Of a DNA stretch of 47,587 nucleotides, positions 16,944 to 24,777 are shown piece by piece (the first letter of the stretch is position 1; each line of letters opens with the position of its first letter). The translations under genes and the position numbers were made by a program. Below the pieces are notes generated by a model. The model was not told the DNA's origin. It ran no database searches and saw only the letters and a program-made list of their open reading frames with translations. This DNA comes from Lachnospiraceae bacterium UBA1683 (GTDB lineage Bacteria > Bacillota > Clostridia > Lachnospirales > Lachnospiraceae): positions 1 to 47,587 of the forward strand of contig DCKD01000047.1 of the NCBI GenBank assembly GCA_002320245.1, in the 5' to 3' direction.

Positions 16944-17195
16944 TCAAACCTGATCTTCTTCGCTGAAGTAATCATCGAAATCATCGTCAAAATCTTCCTC
17001 AAAATCCTCCAGATAATCAGGCGTCAAGAATCTGTACACAGCATAAGCAATTCCTGCAACTGCTGCCACTGCACCGATAATTGCGAGAACCCAGATTATT
17101 GTGCTTTTCTGTTTTTCATCCTCTTTTTTATTCAGAAGCTCTTTTAATTTTGTCTCTGCAATCAGTTCTTCTACCTTGCTCATTGTATTGTTCAT
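16944..17195 (-). CDS. Small membrane protein with acidic tail
   Basis: 83 residues from ATG 17195. A charged N-terminus (MSKVEELIAETKLKELLNKK) is followed by one membrane helix (TIIWVLAIIGAVAAVAGIAYAVYRF) and a tail made almost only of Asp, Glu, Phe and Tyr. Longer starts are unlikely because a TATAAT box lies directly before the ATG at 17243; AAAGGAC precedes ATG 17195. Function unknown. It sits between pcrA and rlmD on the same strand. Confidence 0.7.
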   Translation of the reverse strand: MNNTMSKVEELIAETKLKELLNKKEDEKQKSTIIWVLAIIGAVAAVAGIAYAVYRFLTPDYLEDFEEDFDDDFDDYFSEEDQV

Positions 17196-17243
17196 CTGCG
17201 CCACGTCCTTTCCCTCTTTGTTGGTAGGCATTTCTTTTCTCAT

Positions 17244-17249
17244 ATTATA
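17244..17249 (-). promoter_or_regulatory. -10 box of the small membrane protein gene
   Basis: TATAAT on the minus strand, directly after the pcrA 3' end. No convincing -35 is seen. Its position shows that the first in-frame ATG downstream is probably not used. Confidence 0.45.
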
Positions 17250-17269
17250 ACACTATCATTTTCAGATTA

Positions 17270-19510
17270 CTACTCTTTTTTCAGTTTTGCAAACGTCGCA
17301 AACATCTTTTTCACACCCGCCGTATCAAACAGAACGGTTACTTCATAATCACGTCCGCCTTCCACGATATCCTGTACCGTTCCGGCGCCAAACTTTACAT
17401 GTCTCACGCGGTCCCCGATTGTGTAATCCAATCCCTTCTCTTTTGTCACCGCAAACTGTTTTGCCGCAGTCATCATTGGAGCTGAATACTGGAACGGCTG
17501 CTGGCTAAATGCCTTTTTCGCCTGCTGAAATGCACTCTGTACCGGAATTTCCTTCTCTTCCCGGAACGGGAACATGAAGCCTCCCTCCTCCAACAGATTC
17601 TCCGGAATCTCTTTCAGGAAACGGGACATCCTGTTGTACTGCGTTTTCCCCCGTATCATCCTCCGTCTTGCACAGCTAAGTGTCAGTTCCTGCTTCGCCC
17701 GTGTAATTCCGACATAGCATAAGCGCCGTTCCTCTTCCAGCTCTTCCGGTTCATCAATAGACATATAACTTGGAAACAGTCCATCCTCCATTCCAGCAAG
17801 ATAAACATATGGGAACTCCAGCCCTTTTGCGCTATGTAATGTCATCAAAACGACATAATCCTGCTCCTCATCCAGACTGTCGATATCCGCAACCAATGCA
17901 ACCTCTTCCAAAAATCCACTCAGAGTTGCCTCTTCATCTTCATCGGCACAGCTATCCTCATAAGCGGCGATCTTGCTGAGCAGCTCATCAATATTTTCAA
18001 TTCGTGCCTGTGCATCCTCTTTATCTTCCGCCTCCAAAGTCTCAATGTAAGCCGTCATTTCAATGATTTCCTTCATCAAATCCGACAAACTTTCCTGCCC
18101 AACTCTTCCTTTGAAATATTCAATCAACGCAACAAACGAATCCAGTTTGGCAGCACTTCTTCCGATGTTCGGAATCAAATCCGGCCCTTGCAGCGCCTCG
18201 TAGAATCCGATTTCCCTTGCAATGGCAGACTCCTGAATCCGGTTGATTGTCGTAAGTCCGATTCCACGTTTCGGCACATTAATAATTCTCCGCACAGCAA
18301 GGTCATCCTGTCCATTGTCAATTGTTTTCAAATATGCAAGCAAATCCTTGATTTCCCGCCTTGCATAGAAATTTACACCGCCGACAATCTTGTAAGGTAT
18401 ATTGCATGCTACAAATTTTTCCTCGAAAATACGTGACTGGGCGTTCGTTCTATATAAAATCGCATAATCGTTGTAACTGTCGCCCTTCGTACATCCGCTG
18501 CGGATATCATTCGCTATAAAGTCCGCCTCGTCAAAAGCGGTATCAAATTCACGCAGCCGAATCTTATCACCTTCTCCATTATCGGTCCAGAGTGTCTTAT
18601 CCTTTCTGCCTCTGTTATTGCGGATGACTGCATTGGCGGCATCAAGAATATTTCCCGTTGAGCGGTAATTCTGCTCCAACTTGATTACCTTTGCATTTTG
18701 AAATGTATTTTCAAAGCTCAGAATATTCTGGATATTGGCGCCACGGAACTTGTAAATCGACTGGTCATCATCCCCGACCACACAAAGGTTCTGATATTTT
18801 CCTGCTAAAAGACTTACAAACTTAAACTGTACCGTATTAGTATCTTGATATTCATCGACCATAATATACCGGAAACGCTCCTGATAATACTCCAGAACAT
18901 CCGGCTGCATCTGGAAAAGCTGTACCGTCTTCATCAGCAAATCATCGAAATCCAGTGCATTGTTTGCTTTCAACTGTTTCTCATACTCCCAATACACCTT
19001 CACAGTCATCTGTTTCCCAAAATCTCCCGCCGCATTTATCTCATACTCCGCGGGTGTAACCATCTCATCTTTAGCGGCGGAAATTGCTGCAAGAAAAGAA
19101 CGTTCCTTATATCTCTTTGTATCAATATCCAACAACTTGCATATACTTTTCATCAATGTTTTCTGGTCATCCGTATCGTAAATCGTAAAATTGGTATCGT
19201 ATCCAAGCCTGTCAATATACCTGCGCAAAATGCGCACGCAGGTGGAATGGAAGGTACTTACCCAGATACTCTCCGAGCCAAATCCAACAAGGCTGTCCAC
19301 TCGCTCCCGCATCTCTCCTGCCGCCTTATTTGTAAACGTAATCGCAAGAATATTCCACGGATTGATACCTTTTTTTTCTATTAAATATGCGATTCTGTGA
19401 GTCAATACCCTTGTCTTTCCCGAACCGGCTCCCGCCAGAATCAGGAGCGGTCCCTCCGTGTGGTACACAGCCTCCCGCTGTGGTTCATTTAGCGAATCAT
19501 ATATACTCAT
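17270..19510 (-). CDS. pcrA: ATP-dependent DNA helicase PcrA (UvrD/Rep family)
   Basis: 746 residues, normal for PcrA. Walker A AGAGSGKT is at residues 26-33. Other helicase motifs are FTNKAAGEMRER (Ia), MVDEYQDTN (II), DDDQSIYKFRGA (III), NYRSTGNI (IV), LMTLHSAKGLEFPYV (V) and VGITRAKQEL (VI). The C-terminal Tudor-like segment GDRVRHVKFGAGTV is the RNA-polymerase binding part in relatives. It acts in DNA repair, rolling-circle replication and removal of stalled complexes. PcrA is also the host helicase that Tn916/ICEBs1-type elements need for rolling-circle replication. Confidence 0.96.
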   Translation of the reverse strand: MSIYDSLNEPQREAVYHTEGPLLILAGAGSGKTRVLTHRIAYLIEKKGINPWNILAITFTNKAAGEMRERVDSLVGFGSESIWVSTFHSTCVRILRRYIDRLGYDTNFTIYDTDDQKTLMKSICKLLDIDTKRYKERSFLAAISAAKDEMVTPAEYEINAAGDFGKQMTVKVYWEYEKQLKANNALDFDDLLMKTVQLFQMQPDVLEYYQERFRYIMVDEYQDTNTVQFKFVSLLAGKYQNLCVVGDDDQSIYKFRGANIQNILSFENTFQNAKVIKLEQNYRSTGNILDAANAVIRNNRGRKDKTLWTDNGEGDKIRLREFDTAFDEADFIANDIRSGCTKGDSYNDYAILYRTNAQSRIFEEKFVACNIPYKIVGGVNFYARREIKDLLAYLKTIDNGQDDLAVRRIINVPKRGIGLTTINRIQESAIAREIGFYEALQGPDLIPNIGRSAAKLDSFVALIEYFKGRVGQESLSDLMKEIIEMTAYIETLEAEDKEDAQARIENIDELLSKIAAYEDSCADEDEEATLSGFLEEVALVADIDSLDEEQDYVVLMTLHSAKGLEFPYVYLAGMEDGLFPSYMSIDEPEELEEERRLCYVGITRAKQELTLSCARRRMIRGKTQYNRMSRFLKEIPENLLEEGGFMFPFREEKEIPVQSAFQQAKKAFSQQPFQYSAPMMTAAKQFAVTKEKGLDYTIGDRVRHVKFGAGTVQDIVEGGRDYEVTVLFDTAGVKKMFATFAKLKKE

Positions 19511-19560
19511 AAATTATAGCCTTTCTGTCTGTATTTATACTAATATGTAACTGTTCAGAG

Positions 19561-19631
19561 CCAAGCAAATTCATACAAAAAGAGTACTGAATGCTTGCAT
19601 TTGTAAACACATTTTGTATGAATTTATTTGG
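19561..19631. repeat. Long inverted repeat between the AraC regulator and pcrA
   Basis: Arms AAATTCATACAAAA and TTTTGTATGAATTT (14 bp, perfect) extend by CCAA/TTGG across a 2x2 internal loop, around a loop of about 31 bases. It lies about 70 bases after the AraC stop and upstream of pcrA. It may be a terminator-like or MITE-like structure, or an operator region. No U-tract follows. Confidence 0.6.
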
Positions 19632-19699
19632 CGAATACGCCACACCGGGGAAATGCACAGCATTTTTGGGGGTTGGCTCCGGACAGTTACAATAATATT

Positions 19700-20524
19700 T
19701 TACTGTTTCCGGATTTCTCTCGGCGAACAGCCGTAAATCTCATGGAACATCTTATTGAACAGCTTATAATTTGTAAAGCCATGTTCTTCCGATATTTCCA
19801 TGACTCCCTTCTGTGTGTTGCAGATATCCTGATAAATGTGCATCAGACGCACCTGATTGACATATTTTGAAAATGTCACGCCCATATTTTGCTTGAAAAA
19901 TCGGCTGAAGTATTCTCTGCTCAGATAAAAATGCGAGGAGATGTCCTCTAACGATATCGGTTCCCTGTGATGCATCTCAATATATTCCGTAATCTCTCCA
20001 AGTCGCTCCAGAATGGTACTCTTATCGGATGCATACACATTTTCCTCTTTCTTTGCAAAATGATTCAGCAATTCAAAAAAAACCGCCATCGCAATCGCCT
20101 GACTTTTCAGCCGGTATCCCGGCGGCTGCATAACATACATCGGCGGAAGCCCTTTTAGCATCTCACAGACTCCAAGATAGGAATCTAACTGCTCCTTTTG
20201 CAGTTCTTCTCTCGTACAGAAAAAACGATACGCATCCATATCCGGAACAAAATTTTTCATACTGTTTCTGGAAAAGTGTATCATAATCATCATGGACGCG
20301 TTCACGCATTTCACCTCATGCATCTGGTTGGAATCTATTACTACATAATCTCCGGCGACAACCTGATAATCTCTTCCGTCAATCATAATTGCACCATTTC
20401 CATTCAACACGTAAATCAATTCAATTGCAGAATGCCAGTGAACCGGATTGTATTTTCCCTTGTCTGTATAATAATGAATCTGTACTCCGGTACGCTCCAG
20501 TTTGAAGAGTGGTTCATAAATCAT
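19700..20524 (-). CDS. AraC-family regulator with cupin sensor
   Basis: 274 residues. An N-terminal cupin-like domain (about 10-90; HWHSAIELIYVLNGNG, then GDYVVIDSNQMHEV) is typical of sugar-sensing AraC regulators. Two C-terminal helix-turn-helix motifs follow (ISLEDISSHFYLSREYFSRFFK and GVMEISEEHGFTNYKLFNKMF), ending CSPREIRKQ. ATG 20524 is preferred because AAGGAGG lies just upstream; the earlier ATG 20539 overlaps that site. Target genes are not obvious nearby. Confidence 0.9.
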   Translation of the reverse strand: MIYEPLFKLERTGVQIHYYTDKGKYNPVHWHSAIELIYVLNGNGAIMIDGRDYQVVAGDYVVIDSNQMHEVKCVNASMMIMIHFSRNSMKNFVPDMDAYRFFCTREELQKEQLDSYLGVCEMLKGLPPMYVMQPPGYRLKSQAIAMAVFFELLNHFAKKEENVYASDKSTILERLGEITEYIEMHHREPISLEDISSHFYLSREYFSRFFKQNMGVTFSKYVNQVRLMHIYQDICNTQKGVMEISEEHGFTNYKLFNKMFHEIYGCSPREIRKQ

Positions 20525-20569
20525 TATAGCCTCCTTCATTGTTTTTCGCCCGATTTGTTATTATGCCGC

Positions 20570-20700
20570 GTCCCCAAATGGGACGGTCCCTCCGGGGGAT
20601 GCGCGGCCGCTTTCTGCGGTTCCGCAGAAACAGCTTTATGCGCAGGTATAATAACTTCCGTTATTATACCATGCCCGCCCGAAAAATTCACCCCTTGAAA
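20570..20700. repeat. Palindrome-rich intergenic element
   Basis: Three back-to-back dyads: GGGAC/GTCCC around 20580, TTTCTGCGG/CCGCAGAAA (20611-20630, 2-base loop) and GGTATAATAAC/GTTATTATACC (20645-20670, 4-base loop). The last places TATAAT on both strands. Forward translation gives an Arg-rich pseudo-protein, which I reject as a gene. Such elements are often dispersed copies. Confidence 0.6.
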
Positions 20701-20717
20701 AAACGTTACCAAAATAC

Positions 20718-20746
20718 TTGCTATCTGGTTTTGAATACTATATAAT
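20718..20746 (+). promoter_or_regulatory. Promoter of the DUF1836 gene
   Basis: TTGCTA, exactly 17 bases, then TATAAT. GAGGTG lies 7 bases before the ATG at 20767. Confidence 0.75.
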
Positions 20747-20766
20747 AACTATGTTGAGGTGATAAT

Positions 20767-21360
20767 ATGACTATAGATTCTAACGATATATTAAACAGCA
20801 TTTTGGAGAGTATCTCCCGTATTGATTATGTCCACTCCGGGGATATTCCTAATATTAACCTGTATATGGACCAAGTAACAACATTTATGGAATCACAGCT
20901 TGCATCTACCAAACGGTATGAGTCGGACAAGATTTTAACAAAAACGATGATTAACAACTATGCGAAAAATAATCTGCTGCCGCCGCCGGATAAAAAGAAA
21001 TATTCCAAAGAGCATGTACTTGTCCTGATTTTTATTTACTACTTTAAAAATATTCTTTCCATCAAGGACATTGAAACTTTGTTGAAGCCGATTACAGAGA
21101 CATATTTCCACACCGACAGTAAACTGTCCATGACAGACATTTATGAAGAAATCTGCTCAATGGAAAAGGCTCAGATTGAACCGCTCCAGAAAGAATTGAA
21201 AGAGACATTCGAACGCGCGGAGAATTCCTTTGCCGGCGCTCCGGAAGCGGAAAAAGAAAAACTGCAGCTCTTCTCCTTTATCTGCAGCCTTAGTTTTGAT
21301 GTCTATGTAAAAAAACTTTTGATTGAAAAGTTACTCGATGAAGTAAACCCAGAGAAATAA
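20767..21360 (+). CDS. DUF1836 protein
   Basis: 197 residues. The central part (KILTKTMINNYAKNNLLPPPDKKKYSKEHV) is the MerR-like winged helix typical of DUF1836, with LIFIYYFKNILSIKDIETLL after it. Helical C-terminal half. Likely a DNA-binding regulator of unknown target. It has its own promoter and a terminator at the stop. Common in Clostridia. Confidence 0.85.
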   Translation: MTIDSNDILNSILESISRIDYVHSGDIPNINLYMDQVTTFMESQLASTKRYESDKILTKTMINNYAKNNLLPPPDKKKYSKEHVLVLIFIYYFKNILSIKDIETLLKPITETYFHTDSKLSMTDIYEEICSMEKAQIEPLQKELKETFERAENSFAGAPEAEKEKLQLFSFICSLSFDVYVKKLLIEKLLDEVNPEK

Positions 21361-21363
21361 GGA

Positions 21364-21411
21364 ATGAAACACAAAAGGGAGCCCAATGAAACAGGTTCCC
21401 TCTTTTGTTTC
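21364..21411. terminator. Bidirectional terminator between DUF1836 and yerC genes
   Basis: Arms GAAACACAAAAGGGA and TCCCTCTTTTGTTTC pair with small bulges around a loop of about 16 bases. A T-rich arm on each strand serves the convergent genes. The yerC stop codon lies at its edge. Confidence 0.75.
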
Positions 21412-21715
21412 ATGCCTTTCCTTTTTCCTGCTGTCCCATACGTTCAAACACCATATCGTAGCCATCATTCCCATAATTCAGTGAACGGTTCACTCTGCTG
21501 ATGGTTGCCGTAGACGCCCCGGTTTTCTCAGCAATTTCAAGATAAGTCCTTTTCTCTCTCAGCATCTTCGCCACTTCAAATCTCTGGGAAAGAGATAAAA
21601 GCTCATTGATGGTACAGATATCCTCAAAAAAAGTATAACATTCTTCCTTATCCCGCAGACTCAATATCGCGCTAAACAGATAGTCTACCGACTCGGTTCT
21701 TATTTTCTTACTCAT
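21410..21715 (-). CDS. yerC: YerC/YecD-family TrpR-like protein
   Basis: 101 residues with the TrpR-like fold: LSLSQRFEVAKMLREKRTYLEIAEKTGASTATISRV is the helix-turn-helix. The family is common in Firmicutes and its regulatory target is poorly known. AAAGGAG precedes the ATG. Full length. Confidence 0.9.
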   Translation of the reverse strand: MSKKIRTESVDYLFSAILSLRDKEECYTFFEDICTINELLSLSQRFEVAKMLREKRTYLEIAEKTGASTATISRVNRSLNYGNDGYDMVFERMGQQEKGKA

Positions 21716-21785
21716 ATTCCCGTACTCCTTTGTTAATCAAAGACTATTTCTGATTTTAGCACATTAAATTTATAAAGTCCACCTT

Positions 21786-22514
21786 TTATTCAAATGTTTT
21801 GAAACAATTCAGATATGGTTTCAATTTTTCAAAATCTGTCGTCACTATAAGTTCTTCCGGGAAACCACAGTAGTCCAGCAATTTTTGTACATTACAGAAG
21901 TTTCCGGCATCTACATCCACATGTGCATCACTTCCGGTCGTCACAGGGACATCGTACTGACGGCACAAATCCAGCATTTTCAGCAGATTTTCTCTGGTGC
22001 CTACGCGGAAACTTTTTTCTCTCAGCGATGAATTATTCAGTTCCAGCAGCGTTCCTGTCTCTTTCGCGGTTTTCACCAACACCTCATAATCAATCGGGAA
22101 TCTTCCGTCATCCGGATGTCCAATGATATTTACATACGGTTTCTTCATAACCTCCACATATGCATTTGTCACGTCTTCTATCGTATGTCCCGCGCCAAAA
22201 CAAGGCACATGCATACTTGCGACAACAATATCCATTTCTCTGCAAACCTGTTCCGGCAAATCTACCGTTCCGGAGGTATCCATAATGTTAAGCTCTGCAC
22301 CAAACAGCATTTTCACCCCACTAATTTCTCTCGGAATCACATCCAGGTTCTGGAAATAATAAAGTCCGCATGTTCCCGGCATCTCTGGCGCATGTTCCGT
22401 CAATGCCTGAACTTTCATTCCTCTTCGTGCTGCCGCGGCAGCCATCTCCCGGATTGTACTGTATGCATGCCCGCTTACCAATGTATGGGCATGTGTATCT
22501 GCAATTATCTTCAT
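21786..22514 (-). CDS. PHP-domain phosphatase, YcdX type
   Basis: 242 residues. PHP metal ligands are visible in order: DTHAHT near the N-terminus, LTEHAPEMPG, GAELN, ASMHVP, GHPDD and SDAHVD at about 195. This layout matches the YcdX group of tri-zinc phosphoesterases. The substrate is unknown. AAAGGAATGG precedes the ATG. Confidence 0.9.
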   Translation of the reverse strand: MKIIADTHAHTLVSGHAYSTIREMAAAAARRGMKVQALTEHAPEMPGTCGLYYFQNLDVIPREISGVKMLFGAELNIMDTSGTVDLPEQVCREMDIVVASMHVPCFGAGHTIEDVTNAYVEVMKKPYVNIIGHPDDGRFPIDYEVLVKTAKETGTLLELNNSSLREKSFRVGTRENLLKMLDLCRQYDVPVTTGSDAHVDVDAGNFCNVQKLLDYCGFPEELIVTTDFEKLKPYLNCFKTFE

Positions 22515-22680
22515 CTTATTTCCATTCCTTTCACTCCTATTTTGATATCAGGTATTTACATACCTTTTGTTATTCTATCATATTTTATATCAGATTTTGC
22601 CAAAAAATATTTTGTAAATGAATTTTATATTTTTACATATTATCTGTCCCAGTGCAGATACTGTTTTTGAGGTGATTTTC

Positions 22681-22899
22681 ATGTCAGAAAAAGAAAAAAA
22701 CGAAAAACTGATTGACGATTTTGATTATCTGCAAAATGCGGCATCCGTTATGGACTGCACGGGACTGATTCCATTTCTTCCGACTTCCGAGGCAGAACTG
22801 GAATCTTACAATGACGTTTATCACTATATGTCGCCCTGCCATCTGAAAGAACCGGTATATGAATCATCTGATACAGAGAAGCCATCCCCGGAACATTGA
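22681..22899 (+). CDS. Small hypothetical acidic protein
   Basis: 72 residues from ATG 22681, which has GAGGTG 7 bases upstream; the longer frame to 22618 has none. Acidic, soluble, with two Cys (MDCTG, SPCHL) and no known motif. No function is assigned. It lies upstream of the tandem-repeat promoter. Confidence 0.55.
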   Translation: MSEKEKNEKLIDDFDYLQNAASVMDCTGLIPFLPTSEAELESYNDVYHYMSPCHLKEPVYESSDTEKPSPEH

Positions 22900-22900
22900 C

Positions 22901-22978
22901 ATTTTTTCGCAGGATATTATATTTTTTCACAAGATATTGTATTTTTTCATTGTCCTCACTTCTATAAAATGCTATAAT
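22901..22978 (+). promoter_or_regulatory. Promoter with upstream 20-bp tandem repeats
   Basis: TTGTCC (22950-22955), 17 bases, TATAAT (22973-22978). Immediately upstream are two 20-bp units starting ATTTTTTC (22901-22920, 22921-22940; 17 of 20 identical) and the first 9 bases of a third. The T-tracts recur every two helical turns, so the DNA should be bent. It drives the gene at 23082 through a leader of about 100 bases that contains a CACGTG dyad. Confidence 0.7.
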
Positions 22979-23081
22979 ATTCATACCTTTGGTTGACAAG
23001 AGCACACGTGTCTCAAGTCATGGTATTTCCTGCCAACTGAGGGTATTGTAATTGAATTTACGAAAGAGAGGATTATAGATA

Positions 23082-24437
23082 ATGAAGTGTCCGATATGCG
23101 GAAAAGATGTAGAGTTACAGAAGAAACAAGTTGGCACCGACGAAAACGGCGAGCCGGTATTCAATCAATATGCCGTTTGCAGGGACTGTAGAAAGCAGTG
23201 GAATCTGGATAAACAGCGTGCGAAAAGAGCGGCTGCCAGAGAACATACAGAAGATTCAACAGCGCCTGCTGGTACAAAAAGTGGGGAGACGGAGGAAAAA
23301 CAGGCACAGCCTGCTGTGAAAGCCTCAAAAACGTCTCAGCCGGCTGCAAAAAACGGAGCATCTGAACCGGCTGTAAAAACAGACGCACAAAAAAAGCGGC
23401 CAGTAAATACATCTGCGAAAAAACTGCCGGCTGACGCACCTGTCAGAAAGCATCCTTCTGACGAAACCGAGCGAACACGCCGCCTGCGTGAGAACGCAGA
23501 ACACGCACCTTCCGAGGACGGTGAGAAGAAACCGCGCAGACGTCCGGAAGATGGAGCCGCTGCTCAGAAAAAACGGCAGGAAAACGGAACCGCTGCTCAG
23601 AAAAAACGGCAGGAAGGCCAAACCGCCGCCCGCAGAAAACGGCAGGAGGCGGAAAATGCCGCTCAAAGAAAACGTCCGGAGAACGGAACCGCTGCCCGCA
23701 GAAGACGTCCGGAAGACGGAGTTCCTCAGGGAAAACACCCGGCTAACACTCATCCAAAGAAGCGCCCGCAAGCGGACGGACCGATTAGCGATGCTGATAC
23801 TACGGAGCAGAAATACGCCAACATTCCTTCCAAACAGGTTCGTACCAAGCGGGAGACTGCTGTCAGAAAAGGGTACGAAGATATGCTCTCCACAGACCCT
23901 TCTTATAATGCGAGGAAGAAAGAGAAACCGGTAACAAAAGCTTCTCAGCGTCATATGAATGCATATGATGATTTTGATAATGAAGAAGATTTAGAAGACG
24001 AATACATCCCAGCTGCAAGATTCCGTGTTATCCGCGTGATTTTCGGTATCCTGTCGGTCGTTACATTTGGTTACTTTGCCTATTGCGGGTTACTTGCCGG
24101 ATTGAATAATGTCTCCTCCGGAAGTAACACATCCACCGGAACAACCTATATCATACTTGCCCTATGTATGCTTGTTTCCGGACTGCTGCTCCTGATTATG
24201 CAGAAGTCCAACTCTGTGTTCGCATTCCTGCTGCCATTGGCTGCTTATCTGGGCGGCAGTGTGTTTGCTTTCCTGAAGCGTTCCGGAGACAGCAAACTGT
24301 TATATTTTGCAATTGCAGGTGCTGTACTTACCGTGATTTTCCTGATTCTGACCATCGTTTCACGCGGCGGTTCCGATGAGGACGATTACGATCCATCCGA
24401 AGATTATGATGATCCTTTCGAGGATGACTTTGAATAA
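23082..24437 (+). CDS. Zinc-ribbon, Lys/Arg-repeat, multi-pass membrane protein
   Basis: 451 residues. The N-terminal zinc ribbon has Cys3, Cys6, Cys33 and Cys36. A long basic, disordered part follows. At 154-214 it has five imperfect 12-residue repeats of the form (K/R)(K/R)RQENGTAAQ. Four membrane helices follow (FRVIRVIFGILSVVTFGY, YIILALCMLVSGLLLLIM, SVFAFLLPLAAYLGGSVFAF, FAIAGAVLTVIFLILTIV). The tail is Asp/Glu-rich, with DPFEDDFE at the end. I do not recognise the family. A ribosome site AAGAGAGG lies upstream. The repeats are also visible in the DNA (about 23541-23723), so their number may vary between strains. Confidence 0.8.
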   Translation: MKCPICGKDVELQKKQVGTDENGEPVFNQYAVCRDCRKQWNLDKQRAKRAAAREHTEDSTAPAGTKSGETEEKQAQPAVKASKTSQPAAKNGASEPAVKTDAQKKRPVNTSAKKLPADAPVRKHPSDETERTRRLRENAEHAPSEDGEKKPRRRPEDGAAAQKKRQENGTAAQKKRQEGQTAARRKRQEAENAAQRKRPENGTAARRRRPEDGVPQGKHPANTHPKKRPQADGPISDADTTEQKYANIPSKQVRTKRETAVRKGYEDMLSTDPSYNARKKEKPVTKASQRHMNAYDDFDNEEDLEDEYIPAARFRVIRVIFGILSVVTFGYFAYCGLLAGLNNVSSGSNTSTGTTYIILALCMLVSGLLLLIMQKSNSVFAFLLPLAAYLGGSVFAFLKRSGDSKLLYFAIAGAVLTVIFLILTIVSRGGSDEDDYDPSEDYDDPFEDDFE

Positions 24438-24460
24438 ATTAATACTCTGATTCTATTCAG

Positions 24461-24488
24461 GCGGGAGCTTTCTGATTGAAACTCCCGC
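24461..24488 (+). terminator. Terminator after the zinc-ribbon membrane gene
   Basis: GCGGGAG/CTCCCGC with inner TTTC/GAAA around a 5-base loop, 23 bases after the stop codon. The T-tract is weak. Confidence 0.65.
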
Positions 24489-24732
24489 TTCTCATATTCA
24501 TTTATATTCCACCGAGACCTTTCTGTAATTGATGCTCCCTTATCTGAAATCCCTTATCTTTCCAACAATCTCCTGCTAATATCCAAAGCACTGTAAAGCA
24601 CTCTCGTTACTATTTTCATCCTCAATTATATAAAAAGCAGAAAATTATCTATCGGAAACTGCATTATTCTTTCTATAACTATTCTAATATCATTTTTGCA
24701 TAAACAATCTAGATTTTTTTACATTTTTGTTG

Positions 24733-24738
24733 TATAAT
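24733..24738 (+). promoter_or_regulatory. glgC -10 box
   Basis: TATAAT in an AT-rich stretch, 39 bases before the glgC ATG. No good -35 is seen at the right distance. The rest of the 24489-24726 gap shows no gene. Confidence 0.5.
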
Positions 24739-24777
24739 ATATTGTATAAATACATGCAAGAAGGAGAGGGGAACTCT

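Noticed and set aside
20539..20745. Arg-rich 68-codon forward frame
   Set aside because: Runs through the palindromic element and overlaps the AraC start; composition is that of the repeats.
23325..23954. 209-codon reverse frame opposite the repeat-rich gene
   Set aside because: A shadow of the Lys/Arg-repeat coding region; no ribosome site.
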